This document shows positions 1-5,315 of a DNA stretch of 6,855 bases, piece after piece. The notes under the pieces are model-generated. The model was not told the origin of the DNA, did not search any database, and saw nothing but the letters and a program-made list of their open reading frames with translations. Source of the stretch: JAZDLC01 sp043802345 (GTDB taxonomy: Bacteria > Planctomycetota > B15-G4 > JADJEK01); NCBI GenBank assembly GCA_043802345.1, contig JAZDLC010000353.1, forward strand, positions 1 through 6,855, in the 5' to 3' direction. Positions within the stretch are counted from its first letter, which is position 1. Each line of letters opens with the position of its first letter. The position numbers and the translations under genes were made by a program.

Positions 1-33
1 CTTCTCTCTTGAGGCTTTGAATCGAGGACAGGA

Positions 34-91
34 ACTCGGAGCATGGTCTTGGCCCCTGCTTTCACGGTGCGCGTGCGCACTCACTCCGAGT
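34..91. repeat. 8-bp inverted repeat enclosing a near-palindrome
   Basis: ACTCGGAG at 34-41 is the exact reverse complement of CTCCGAGT at 84-91. Between them, at 67-80, lies GTGCGCGTGCGCAC, whose six-base arms GTGCGC and GCGCAC flank a 2-bp centre. The nested layout could fold in RNA or bind a dimeric protein. The outer arms are short and far apart (42 bp), so chance cannot be excluded. Confidence 0.3.
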
Positions 92-181
92 ACATACGTT
101 TACCAAGTTCATAGCCTCGTTTCAACTCCCACGCCCTTCCGAGCGGTAAGTGGCAGGCACAGAGCTGCGAAATATCTCCCG

Positions 182-200
182 GAGTTTCTTCAAGAAACTC
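182..200. repeat. 19-bp perfect palindrome (operator or hairpin)
   Basis: GAGTTTCTTCAAGAAACTC consists of two perfect 9-bp arms around a single central C. As DNA it has the size and symmetry of a dimer-binding operator. As RNA it would form a 7-bp stem with a TTCAA loop. No T-run follows on either strand, so an intrinsic terminator is unlikely. It lies outside any confident gene. I do not recognise it as the site of a known regulator. Confidence 0.5.
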
Positions 201-331
201 TCCACCTGGTCGGAACGGAAGGGGAGGCGCCTCGTACGTAGGCCCGCGAAATCACATTCAGAGGGCCTGGATGTCCGGGCCCCGCCGGCGCGGGCGTTGG
301 CAGCGGCCGCCTGCGTCGGTGCTTTCGATAG

Positions 332-364
332 GGCAGGCAGCTCTCAGTCTGGGAGCTGCCTGCC
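332..364 (-). terminator. Strong hairpin over the kinase stop codon
   Basis: GGCAGGCAGCTC at 332-343 and GAGCTGCCTGCC at 353-364 are exact reverse complements, giving a 12-bp perfect stem with a 9-nt loop. The TGA of the kinase (344-346) lies in the loop, and its last codons form one arm. On the minus strand no U-tract follows (CTATCGAAAG comes next), so this is not a textbook intrinsic terminator. It is more likely a U-less terminator of a GC-rich genome or a structure protecting the 3' end of the mRNA. Confidence 0.5.
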
Positions 365-2014
365 TCCTTGTTTGGCGGGCAATCCCCTGCGCCTGCGGGG
401 ACTGGGAAGTCTCGAGGGGCCCGGCTGGTTCCCTCTCTCGGAGGCTGTGAGGATCTCCTTGGCCAGCCGGCGCTCCTCTGGACTGCCCAGCTCCATCAGG
501 AGCTGCCAGTAGACCATGCGGGCCACGGGTTCCGCCGGTTCCTCGATCGCGATCAGGAGCGACCGGGCGTCGCCGTTGCGGCCTTCCAGGAAGGCGGTGG
601 TGGCGGAAAGCAGGGGGGACGGCGCGCCTTCCGTGGCGAACTTCTGCAGGCGGCGCAGTGCCTCCAGGGCGATCTTCTTGCGGGCCCCATTCCTGTCGAG
701 CAGCGACCCGAGCTGGGGAATCAGTGAATCGTCGGACAGTCCCGCCCGAACCTCCCCGGAGCCTGGGTCCGGGTCCGCTGTTTCGGCGACATCGACGGCC
801 CTGATGACCTCGGTAGGACCGTCAGCTCCGGCCGGCAGGATCCCGGGGTTTTCGGACAGGACCAACCAGGCCGCTCCCGCCAGCAAACAGGTGCCTGCGA
901 CAACGGCTGAGCGCGTCCAGAATCGCGGTCTGCTGTGGAATCCCACGCGGCCGGAGAACGGCCGGCTCACGCCGAAGCTCCCGTCCTTCAGCGCACTGTC
1001 GATGTTCGACGCGTGCAGTGCTCCGGACAGTTGGGACGTGTCCGCCAGGGAGTTGACCGCTCTCTTCAGCGCTTCCTCCATCTCCTCCGCCGACTGGTAC
1101 CGGTCGTCCGGGCGCAGGGCGGTGGCGCGCTGGACGATCTGATCCAGGGCCTTCGGGATCGACCGGTCCACGTCCCGCGGACGGGGGCGGTCACCCAGAC
1201 GGATCGCGTCGATCAGCGACCCCATCTCCTCCTGGGGGAAGGCCGGCAGCAACGTCAGCATTTCGAACAGCGTGACGCCCAGGGAATAGAGGTCGGAACG
1301 TACATCGATGTCCGCCGCCCCTCCGGCGTTCAGCTGCTCTGGGGGCATGAAGCGCAGCGTTCCGGGCGAAGTGGCCTCGGCGGTAAGCCGATGGGCTCTT
1401 GGGTCGCAGGCCACGCCGAAGTCGACCACGACGGGGCGTCCCTTCGCGTCGATCAGGATGTTGCCGGGCTTGATGTCCCGGTGGACGATCCCCTGTGAGT
1501 GCATCTCGGAGAGGGCGGCGGTGACCGCCTGCGCGACCAGCCCGGACGCGAGATCGGGGCGGTGATCGTTGCTCCCCCGGCGGAGGAAGAAGGCGGAGAA
1601 GCGGCTGTCCCCGGCGCCGGAGGCGGCGCTCAGCACGTCGGCCAGCGATTCCCCTTCGATGTACGCCATGGTGAAGTAGGGAAGGTCGTCCTGCTCACCG
1701 GTGGAGTAGATCGGGACGATGTTGGGGTGTTCGATGCGCGCCAGCGCCTTCGCTTCCCTGCGGAAACGCTCGAGCGCTTGCGGGTCGTTCAGGAGTCGTT
1801 GGGGCAGAACCTTCAGCGCCACCAGCCGGTCCAGGGCCTCTTCCCTGGCCAGGTAGACGATCCCCATTCCGCCCTGCCCGAGAGAGTCCCGAATCTCGTA
1901 CCCCGGGATACGGGGGACAGCGTTCAGGGTGGGAGGGCGAGCGATGAGGGAGCCTCCGCTGGGCGGTCGGGTCTCCGTGTCCGTGCGGGCGGCACGGTTC
2001 CGAAGCGATGTCAC
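344..2014 (-). CDS. Transmembrane Hanks-type Ser/Thr protein kinase
   Basis: A eukaryotic-like kinase of 556 residues that would phosphorylate Ser/Thr of cytoplasmic proteins using ATP. All catalytic elements are visible: glycine loop GQGGMG (46-51), Lys68 in VALK, Glu87, HRDIKPGN with Asp180, Lys182 and Asn185, DFG at 198-200, PPE (the APE position) at 224-226, Asp241, and Arg305 in RPDDR. An insertion-like stretch (about 129-156) precedes the HRD helix. A hydrophobic segment at about 369-386 should be a single membrane span. Beyond it lie an Asp/Gly/Pro-rich linker, a helical, TPR-like region (about 428-525), and a Pro/Arg-rich tail. The kinase domain would thus be cytoplasmic and the C-terminal part extracytoplasmic, a sensor layout inferred from topology. 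The start is GTG, chosen for its ideal ribosome binding site. The gene lies 109 bp downstream of the peptidase gene on the same strand. The natural substrate and ligand cannot be read from the sequence. Confidence 0.93.
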   Translation of the reverse strand: MTSLRNRAARTDTETRPPSGGSLIARPPTLNAVPRIPGYEIRDSLGQGGMGIVYLAREEALDRLVALKVLPQRLLNDPQALERFRREAKALARIEHPNIVPIYSTGEQDDLPYFTMAYIEGESLADVLSAASGAGDSRFSAFFLRRGSNDHRPDLASGLVAQAVTAALSEMHSQGIVHRDIKPGNILIDAKGRPVVVDFGVACDPRAHRLTAEATSPGTLRFMPPEQLNAGGAADIDVRSDLYSLGVTLFEMLTLLPAFPQEEMGSLIDAIRLGDRPRPRDVDRSIPKALDQIVQRATALRPDDRYQSAEEMEEALKRAVNSLADTSQLSGALHASNIDSALKDGSFGVSRPFSGRVGFHSRPRFWTRSAVVAGTCLLAGAAWLVLSENPGILPAGADGPTEVIRAVDVAETADPDPGSGEVRAGLSDDSLIPQLGSLLDRNGARKKIALEALRRLQKFATEGAPSPLLSATTAFLEGRNGDARSLLIAIEEPAEPVARMVYWQLLMELGSPEERRLAKEILTASERGNQPGPSRLPSPRRRRGLPAKQGGRQLPD

Positions 2015-2020
2015 CAGATT

Positions 2021-2025
2021 CTCCT
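2021..2025 (-). promoter_or_regulatory. Ribosome binding site of the kinase gene
   Basis: The minus strand reads AGGAG, then six bases, then GTG at 2014. This is near-ideal spacing and supports the GTG start. Having its own strong site suggests the kinase is translated independently of the peptidase upstream. Confidence 0.75.
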
Positions 2026-2077
2026 ACACGGGTGTGGATTCACAGTTGCTCAGACCCTTGTCGGGTGTTGAGCTGAA

Positions 2078-2095
2078 AATCCTGAATCTGGATTC
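2078..2095. repeat. Overlapping dyads upstream of the kinase
   Basis: Between the peptidase stop and the kinase start two inverted repeats overlap. AATCC-TGAATCT-GGATT spans 2078-2094, and GAATC-TG-GATTC spans 2084-2095. They cannot both form as hairpins at once. The second contains CTGGATTC, the word that is also doubled upstream of the peptidase. Together they could be an operator in front of the kinase. The arms are only 5 bp, so this is tentative. I found no convincing -35/-10 pair in this 109-bp gap. Confidence 0.35.
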
Positions 2096-2123
2096 TCGAG
2101 ACGGAAGCCGGTTCCCCCCGCGG

Positions 2124-4139
2124 CTACTTGCAGAAGCGGTCCAGCCAGTCGAAGAAGACCCGATGCCAGAGCACGCCGTTCTGCGGTCCGAGCACCCAAT
2201 GCCCCTCCTCCGGGAAGTACAGGAAGCGGCTCGGAACGCCTTTTACCTGTGCTGCGGTAAAGGCTTGCATTGCCTCTGCGACCGGCACCCGGAAGTCCTT
2301 CTCACCATGGATCACCAGCAGCGGGGTGTCCCATTCGGCAACGAAGCGGTGCGGAGAATCCCGGTCGAAGGAAGCCTGCGCCTCCGGGCCGGTCCAGAAG
2401 GGAGGGCCCAGGTCCCAGTTGGCGAACCAGAGTTCCCCGGTCGAGGTACTCCAACTCTCCAGGTTGAACAGCCCGGCATGGGCCACCATGCACGCGAAGC
2501 GGTGCTTCTGGTTGTGACCCATCATCCAGTAGACCGAATACCCTCCGAAGCTGGCACCGATGGCGGCGGCATGCTCCCGGTCGACGTACGGCTCGACGAA
2601 CATCGAGTCGGTGGCGTCCAGGTAATCCTGCATCGCCCTGCCACCCCAGTCCTTGCTGATGGCGTCGTTCCACTCCTGGCCGAACCCGGGCATGCCTCGG
2701 CGGCTCGGGGCGATCACGATGTACTCCCGGGCCGCCATCAGGTGGAAGTTCCAGCGATAGCTGAAGCGCTGTGTGATCGGAGCTTGCGGCCCCCCCTGGA
2801 GATAGGTGATGAGCGGATACCGCCGTTTCGGGTCGAAGTCGGGCGGATAGATCACCCAGCAGTGCATGTCACGGTCGTCGGCGGTCTTGACCCAACGCTC
2901 CCTGACGGTCGGCATCGCGAGCTTCTTGAAAATTTCATCGTTCACATGGGTGAGGATCTCGATCTCGCCGTTCGACGCGCTGACGCGCACCAGTTCCGGC
3001 GGGCGCTCCATGGTCGACTGCTGCGCGAAGAGGCTCTTGCCGTCCGGACTGATCGCGAGGCCGGCCAGGTCATGGCGGCCGTGCGTCAGTTGATGCACGT
3101 TTCCTTCCAGGTCGACGCGGAAGATCTGCTCGGTCCCGGTGACCGGGGAGCAGAAGTAGAGGGAGCTGGAGTCGGGTGTCCAGACCATGTCTCCCACCCA
3201 GTGTTCGACCCGGTCGGTCAGATCCCTCGTTTCCTCCGATTCACGGTCGTACAGCATCAGACGTTCCCGGTCCGCCTCGAAGGTCGCGCGCTTCATGCTG
3301 TGGAAGGCGATCCACCGGCCGTCCGGCGAGTAGAGCGGGTTGCGATCGAATCCGTCCATGCCGTCGGTGATGCACTTCGGCTCGCCGCCGGTTGCGGGAA
3401 TCAAGTACAGATCGCTGTCGGTGCTCGCCTCGGGGTGCTCGACCCTCTTGGCGGTGTAGCAGATTTCCTGACCGTCCGGCGACCAGGCGATCTGCTCGGC
3501 GCCGCCGAACGGAACCAACGGCGTGTCGACCTTCTCCTTCCCCATCAGGTCGTGTGGTGCCTTGTCGTCCAGCCGCATGGTGAAGAGATGGGAGTAGGTG
3601 CCGTCAGACCAGACGTTCCAGTGGCGGTAGAGCAACGAATCGATGATCCGGGTATTCGCCTTCTTCAGGTCGGGGTACTGCTCCGTCAACTCCGGATCCA
3701 GCTTCACCGCGCTCGTGAACGAGAGGCTCCGTCCGTCGGGCGACCAGTGGAAGTTGGCGACTCCTTCCTTCACGCTGGTGACGGCGCGCGCCTCCCCGCC
3801 GAAAGGATCGATCAGATGCACCTGCGACTGCCCGCTCCGGGAGGAGAGGAAGGCGATGCTGCTGCCATCAGGCGCAAAGAGGGGAGACGAGTCCGATTTC
3901 GGGTCCGTGGTGAGCTGCCGGGACTTGCCGTCTTCGAGCGACAGCAGCCACAGGTCGCTGTTTCCGCGGTCCTCCTCAAGGTCGTACCGGGTGACCGCGT
4001 GCACCAGCCACTTCCCGTCGGGAGAGATCACGGGCGCCCCCACGCGGCCCAGGTCGAACAGCATCTCCGGGGTGATCCGGTCGGCGGCCCGGGAGAGAGG
4101 CGCGGTCAGAAGCAGCAGACAGGTCAATCGAATCAGCAT
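2124..4139 (-). CDS. Secreted S9C peptidase, dipeptidyl-peptidase 5-like
   Basis: A serine peptidase of the prolyl oligopeptidase clan, 671 residues, which would release dipeptides from oligopeptides in the periplasm. Residues 1-18 form a signal peptide (MLIRLT, Leu-rich core, SRA before cleavage at about 18/19). A propeller follows, with seven SPDG-like blade motifs at about 38, 88, 132, 219, 270, 320 and 363. The C-terminal alpha/beta-hydrolase domain carries the nucleophile motif GASFGGYS (Ser530), HGEKDFRVP (Asp615) and EEGHWVL (His647). The FWTGPEA and HWVLGPQN segments and the spacing of the triad resemble DPP5 enzymes, which prefer a hydrophobic or Ala residue before the cleaved bond. 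The length is usual for the family. The common HGGP motif reads QGGP here (448-451). The frame is open upstream to an ATG at 4202, but the internal ATG is preferred because it follows GAGGA and starts the signal peptide. The exact substrate preference is inferred. Confidence 0.92.
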   Translation of the reverse strand: MLIRLTCLLLLTAPLSRAADRITPEMLFDLGRVGAPVISPDGKWLVHAVTRYDLEEDRGNSDLWLLSLEDGKSRQLTTDPKSDSSPLFAPDGSSIAFLSSRSGQSQVHLIDPFGGEARAVTSVKEGVANFHWSPDGRSLSFTSAVKLDPELTEQYPDLKKANTRIIDSLLYRHWNVWSDGTYSHLFTMRLDDKAPHDLMGKEKVDTPLVPFGGAEQIAWSPDGQEICYTAKRVEHPEASTDSDLYLIPATGGEPKCITDGMDGFDRNPLYSPDGRWIAFHSMKRATFEADRERLMLYDRESEETRDLTDRVEHWVGDMVWTPDSSSLYFCSPVTGTEQIFRVDLEGNVHQLTHGRHDLAGLAISPDGKSLFAQQSTMERPPELVRVSASNGEIEILTHVNDEIFKKLAMPTVRERWVKTADDRDMHCWVIYPPDFDPKRRYPLITYLQGGPQAPITQRFSYRWNFHLMAAREYIVIAPSRRGMPGFGQEWNDAISKDWGGRAMQDYLDATDSMFVEPYVDREHAAAIGASFGGYSVYWMMGHNQKHRFACMVAHAGLFNLESWSTSTGELWFANWDLGPPFWTGPEAQASFDRDSPHRFVAEWDTPLLVIHGEKDFRVPVAEAMQAFTAAQVKGVPSRFLYFPEEGHWVLGPQNGVLWHRVFFDWLDRFCK

Positions 4140-4149
4140 TTTCTGTAGG

Positions 4150-4154
4150 TCCTC
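4150..4154 (-). promoter_or_regulatory. Ribosome binding site of the peptidase
   Basis: GAGGA on the minus strand lies 10 bases before the ATG at 4139. It supports that start over the in-frame ATG at 4202. It overlaps the TGA (4153-4155) of the small candidate frame upstream, an arrangement typical of translational coupling if that frame is real. Confidence 0.6.
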
Positions 4155-4248
4155 AGTCCATCCTTCCGATGGCGGCCGTGGCCGCGGCCGGGAAGAATCC
4201 ATCCTCGATCAGCTCATCGTACAGATCCAGCCTCCTGGATCCCGCCAT
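4153..4248 (-). CDS. Possible 31-aa small protein before the peptidase
   Basis: A short minus-strand frame from ATG at 4248 to TGA at 4153, ending 13 bases before the peptidase start. It encodes an acidic segment RLDLYDELIEDGFFP and an Ala-rich end. Most third codon positions are G or C (about 24 of 30), as expected for coding DNA in this genome. No Shine-Dalgarno sequence precedes the ATG, but the preceding 19-aa frame stops only four bases upstream, so coupling is possible. The same frame stays open upstream to an ATG at 4335, but that part looks less coding-like. I do not recognise the sequence. It could be a leader peptide, the end of a frameshifted small gene, or chance. Confidence 0.3.
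   Translation of the reverse strand: MAGSRRLDLYDELIEDGFFPAAATAAIGRMD
4224..4241 (-). repeat. Perfect 7-bp hairpin with AGGAGG at its loop
   Basis: GATCCAG at 4224-4230 and CTGGATC at 4235-4241 pair perfectly around a 4-nt loop. Read on the minus strand the loop is GAGG, preceded by CCA, so an AGGAGG sequence runs into the loop. It lies inside the small 31-aa candidate frame upstream of the peptidase and carries a CTGGATCC variant of the word repeated at 4341-4356. It could be an RNA switch or an operator half. No T-run follows, so it is not an intrinsic terminator. Confidence 0.4.
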
Positions 4249-4252
4249 CAGT

Positions 4253-4312
4253 TCAGTGGCCGGGGTTGTTGTTCGTGCGCCGCACCGAGACGGCAGCAAG
4301 GTTCGACTCCAT
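4253..4312 (-). CDS. Possible 19-aa leader peptide
   Basis: Minus-strand frame MESNLAAVSVRRTNNNPGH, starting at ATG 4312 and stopping at 4253-4255. The third codon positions are almost all G or C, unlike the other two frames here. AGGAG lies upstream, but only three bases from the ATG, which is short. The frame also stays open well upstream (HEQEKMES precedes the join), so the true start may lie earlier. It stops four bases before the ATG of the 31-aa frame. A single-base shift would join the two into one protein of about 50 residues. No known family is recognised. Confidence 0.22.
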   Translation of the reverse strand: MESNLAAVSVRRTNNNPGH

Positions 4313-4340
4313 CTTCTCCTGCTCGTGAGCGACATCGCTC

Positions 4341-4356
4341 CTGGATTCCTGGATTC
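4341..4356. repeat. Tandem CTGGATTC direct repeat
   Basis: CTGGATTC occurs twice head to tail (minus strand GAATCCAGGAATCCAG). The same 8-mer occurs at 2088-2095 upstream of the kinase, and TGGATTC occurs again at 2035-2041. I see the 7-mer only in the two upstream regions and not inside the confident genes. It may be a protein-binding site shared by the minus-strand genes. Confidence 0.4.
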
Positions 4357-4425
4357 CTTGGCGGAGTGGCGTGTCGCAACTCCCGAGGTGTGGTACTAGA
4401 GTAACGGTGCCGGTCCGACCAACGA

Positions 4426-4430
4426 AGAGG
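4426..4430 (+). promoter_or_regulatory. Ribosome binding site of the first lipoprotein
   Basis: AGAGG lies 10 bases before the ATG at 4441. It supports this start, which gives a long N-terminal region before the lipobox. No other standard start codon lies in frame between it and the lipobox. Confidence 0.5.
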
Positions 4431-4440
4431 ATGGGTCTGA

Positions 4441-4917
4441 ATGACACGACACCAAGGAACGTCAAGCAATGTCCGGGCGGCGGCGCTGCCCCGGGCGGTC
4501 TGCCGATGGAGAAGGGCGGCGGGGGCGCTGCTCCTGCTCGGCCTGCTCACGACCGGTTGCGCGCTCAGCAGCATCGAGGAGGGCTCGAAGCTGCTGCCGG
4601 AGACGGTCCAGTTGCTGAAGAACGGCATGGACAAGGCGGAGGTCCTGCGGCTGCTCGGTCCGCCCGAGGAGTTCCACCGGCCCGAGCTGCTGGATGTGAT
4701 CTTCAGCGACTCGGCGCCACCCGAAATGATCGATCCTTCGGCGGCGATCTTCAATGACGTGTTCTCCTACCGCTACACCCACGGCCAGGTCCGCATCCTC
4801 ACCGTGATCGTGTTCACCTGGATGGGAGTCGATATCAAGAGCGATGACCTCGTGGTGTTTTTTGACGGGAACGACCGCGTCAAGTACTTCTCCTACCGCG
4901 AGGACACCAAGCGGTGA
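4441..4917 (+). CDS. BamE/SmpA-like lipoprotein, first of three
   Basis: A predicted lipoprotein of 158 residues. The N-terminus is unusually long and Arg-rich (about 25 residues). A hydrophobic core and LLTTGC follow, with the lipidated Cys at 40. The next residue is Ala, which under the enterobacterial +2 rule would send it to the outer membrane. Residues 62-75 read GMDKAEVLRLLGPP, the helix-turn signature of SmpA/OmlA/BamE-type domains. An aromatic strand (FSYRYTHG), a hydrophobic segment (about 118-130) and LVVFFD (137-142) complete the domain. BamE is an accessory lipoprotein of the outer-membrane protein assembly machine, but many small lipoproteins share this fold, so the role is not assigned. 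The region about 79-104 is longer than in its two neighbours. It overlaps the next gene by GTGA. The family-level call is fairly sure; the function is unknown. Confidence 0.82.
   Translation: MTRHQGTSSNVRAAALPRAVCRWRRAAGALLLLGLLTTGCALSSIEEGSKLLPETVQLLKNGMDKAEVLRLLGPPEEFHRPELLDVIFSDSAPPEMIDPSAAIFNDVFSYRYTHGQVRILTVIVFTWMGVDIKSDDLVVFFDGNDRVKYFSYREDTKR
4900..4904 (+). promoter_or_regulatory. Ribosome binding site of the second lipoprotein
   Basis: GAGGA inside the 3' end of the first lipoprotein gene lies nine bases before a GTG at 4914. It supports the GTG start within the GTGA overlap. Confidence 0.5.
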
Positions 4918-5315
4918 GGGCGCGGCGAACCGTGACGTGCATTCTGCTGGCTGGCCTTCTGCTGCCCGGCTGCTTCACCTCGTACCGCACTTCGGGCGCG
5001 CCGGTGCGCTACGGTGAAGACTGCGAGGCCCTGCTCCAGATCGGCCGGACCTCGAGGGGAGAGGTGCTGCAGCTGTTCGGCGCTCCCACCAACATCCAGT
5101 CCACCCAGGACGGAGAGGCGTTCCGGTACCTCTACGTGCGTCAGATCGCGGATGGCGTGGATATTGGACTGTCGGTGCTGTTCGGTCTGATCTCCCTGTC
5201 TCTGTTCCGCACGGAGACGGAGCGGAGGGATACCGACAACTTGACGATTTTCTTCGACCTGGAGGGGAAGCTCAAGGCGTACTCGTTCTCCCCTGCCTTT
5301 CCGGACAACTCATGA
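4914..5315 (+). CDS. BamE/SmpA-like lipoprotein, second of three
   Basis: A predicted lipoprotein of 133 residues, started by GTG in a GTGA overlap with the stop of the preceding gene. The signal peptide has basic residues (RARR) and a hydrophobic core ending in LLLPGC, with Cys20. Pro at the -2 position is unusual for a lipobox, so lipidation is probable rather than certain. The BamE/SmpA-type signature is at 44-58, IGRTSRGEVLQLFGAP starting one residue earlier. It is followed by the strand FRYLYVRQ, a hydrophobic stretch (about 82-98) and LTIFFD (110-115). The order matches both neighbours, so the three are probably duplicated copies that have diverged. The hydrophobic stretch is the most marked of the three and could touch a membrane. 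The function is unknown. Tight overlaps on both sides indicate one operon with coupled translation. Confidence 0.8.
   Translation: MRARRTVTCILLAGLLLPGCFTSYRTSGAPVRYGEDCEALLQIGRTSRGEVLQLFGAPTNIQSTQDGEAFRYLYVRQIADGVDIGLSVLFGLISLSLFRTETERRDTDNLTIFFDLEGKLKAYSFSPAFPDNS

Larger units (their letters stand above)
1..343. other. Gene-free stretch with inverted repeats
   Basis: I see no convincing gene, tRNA or known RNA here. Short plus-strand open frames exist, but they lack a ribosome binding site and a protein-like composition. On the minus strand the frame of the kinase stays open past its stop codon as far as a TGA at 122-124, giving 73 further codons. The last part of that frame includes VESFLKKLREIFRSS, which looks mildly protein-like, but there is no good start for a separate gene. 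Three inverted repeats (34-91, 182-200, 332-364) are listed separately. The stretch is probably the 3' flank of the kinase plus an intergenic region belonging to a neighbour outside the window. Confidence 0.5.
4140..4440. promoter_or_regulatory. Divergent control region, peptidase / lipoproteins
   Basis: About 300 bp separate the divergent starts of the peptidase (minus) and the first lipoprotein (plus), so promoters for both should lie here. I cannot identify a strong -35/-10 pair. The best AT-rich patch is TACTAGAGT at 4394-4402, about 40 bases before the lipoprotein start, with only weak -35 candidates upstream. The region also holds the tandem CTGGATTC repeat, a hairpin (4224-4241), a GC-rich palindrome GGCCGCGGCC (4180-4189), and two candidate small frames on the minus strand. 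Confidence 0.5.

Noticed and set aside
332..364. Hairpin at the kinase TGA as a selenocysteine (SECIS) element
   Set aside because: In bacterial SECIS elements the UGA sits at the base of or just before the stem. Here it is in the loop, no catalytic context for selenocysteine exists, and the protein ends in a low-complexity tail.
150..512. Plus-strand frames crossing the kinase 3' end
   Set aside because: They lie antisense to the kinase C-terminus and have Ser/Arg/Pro-rich composition and no ribosome binding site.
2015..2123. A promoter of sigma-70 type before the kinase
   Set aside because: No -35/-10 pair with acceptable sequence and spacing could be found by eye; only dyads and the ribosome binding site are supportable.
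1929..4148. Plus-strand open frame of 739 codons opposite the peptidase
   Set aside because: Its codons lie exactly opposite the peptidase codons, so it can only be closed by sense TTA, CTA or TCA codons, which are rare in GC-rich genes. The product is rich in His, Arg, Val and Gly, with no recognisable domain, whereas the opposite strand encodes a complete S9 peptidase.
4139..4202. Longer peptidase start at 4202
   Set aside because: It would add 21 Arg/Pro-rich residues before a clear signal peptide. GAGG abuts that ATG with no spacing, while GAGGA is well spaced before 4139.
4371..4757. Plus-strand frame overlapping the first lipoprotein
   Set aside because: The product is a Gly/Ala/Arg-rich low-complexity sequence in another frame of a gene with a clear signal peptide and domain.
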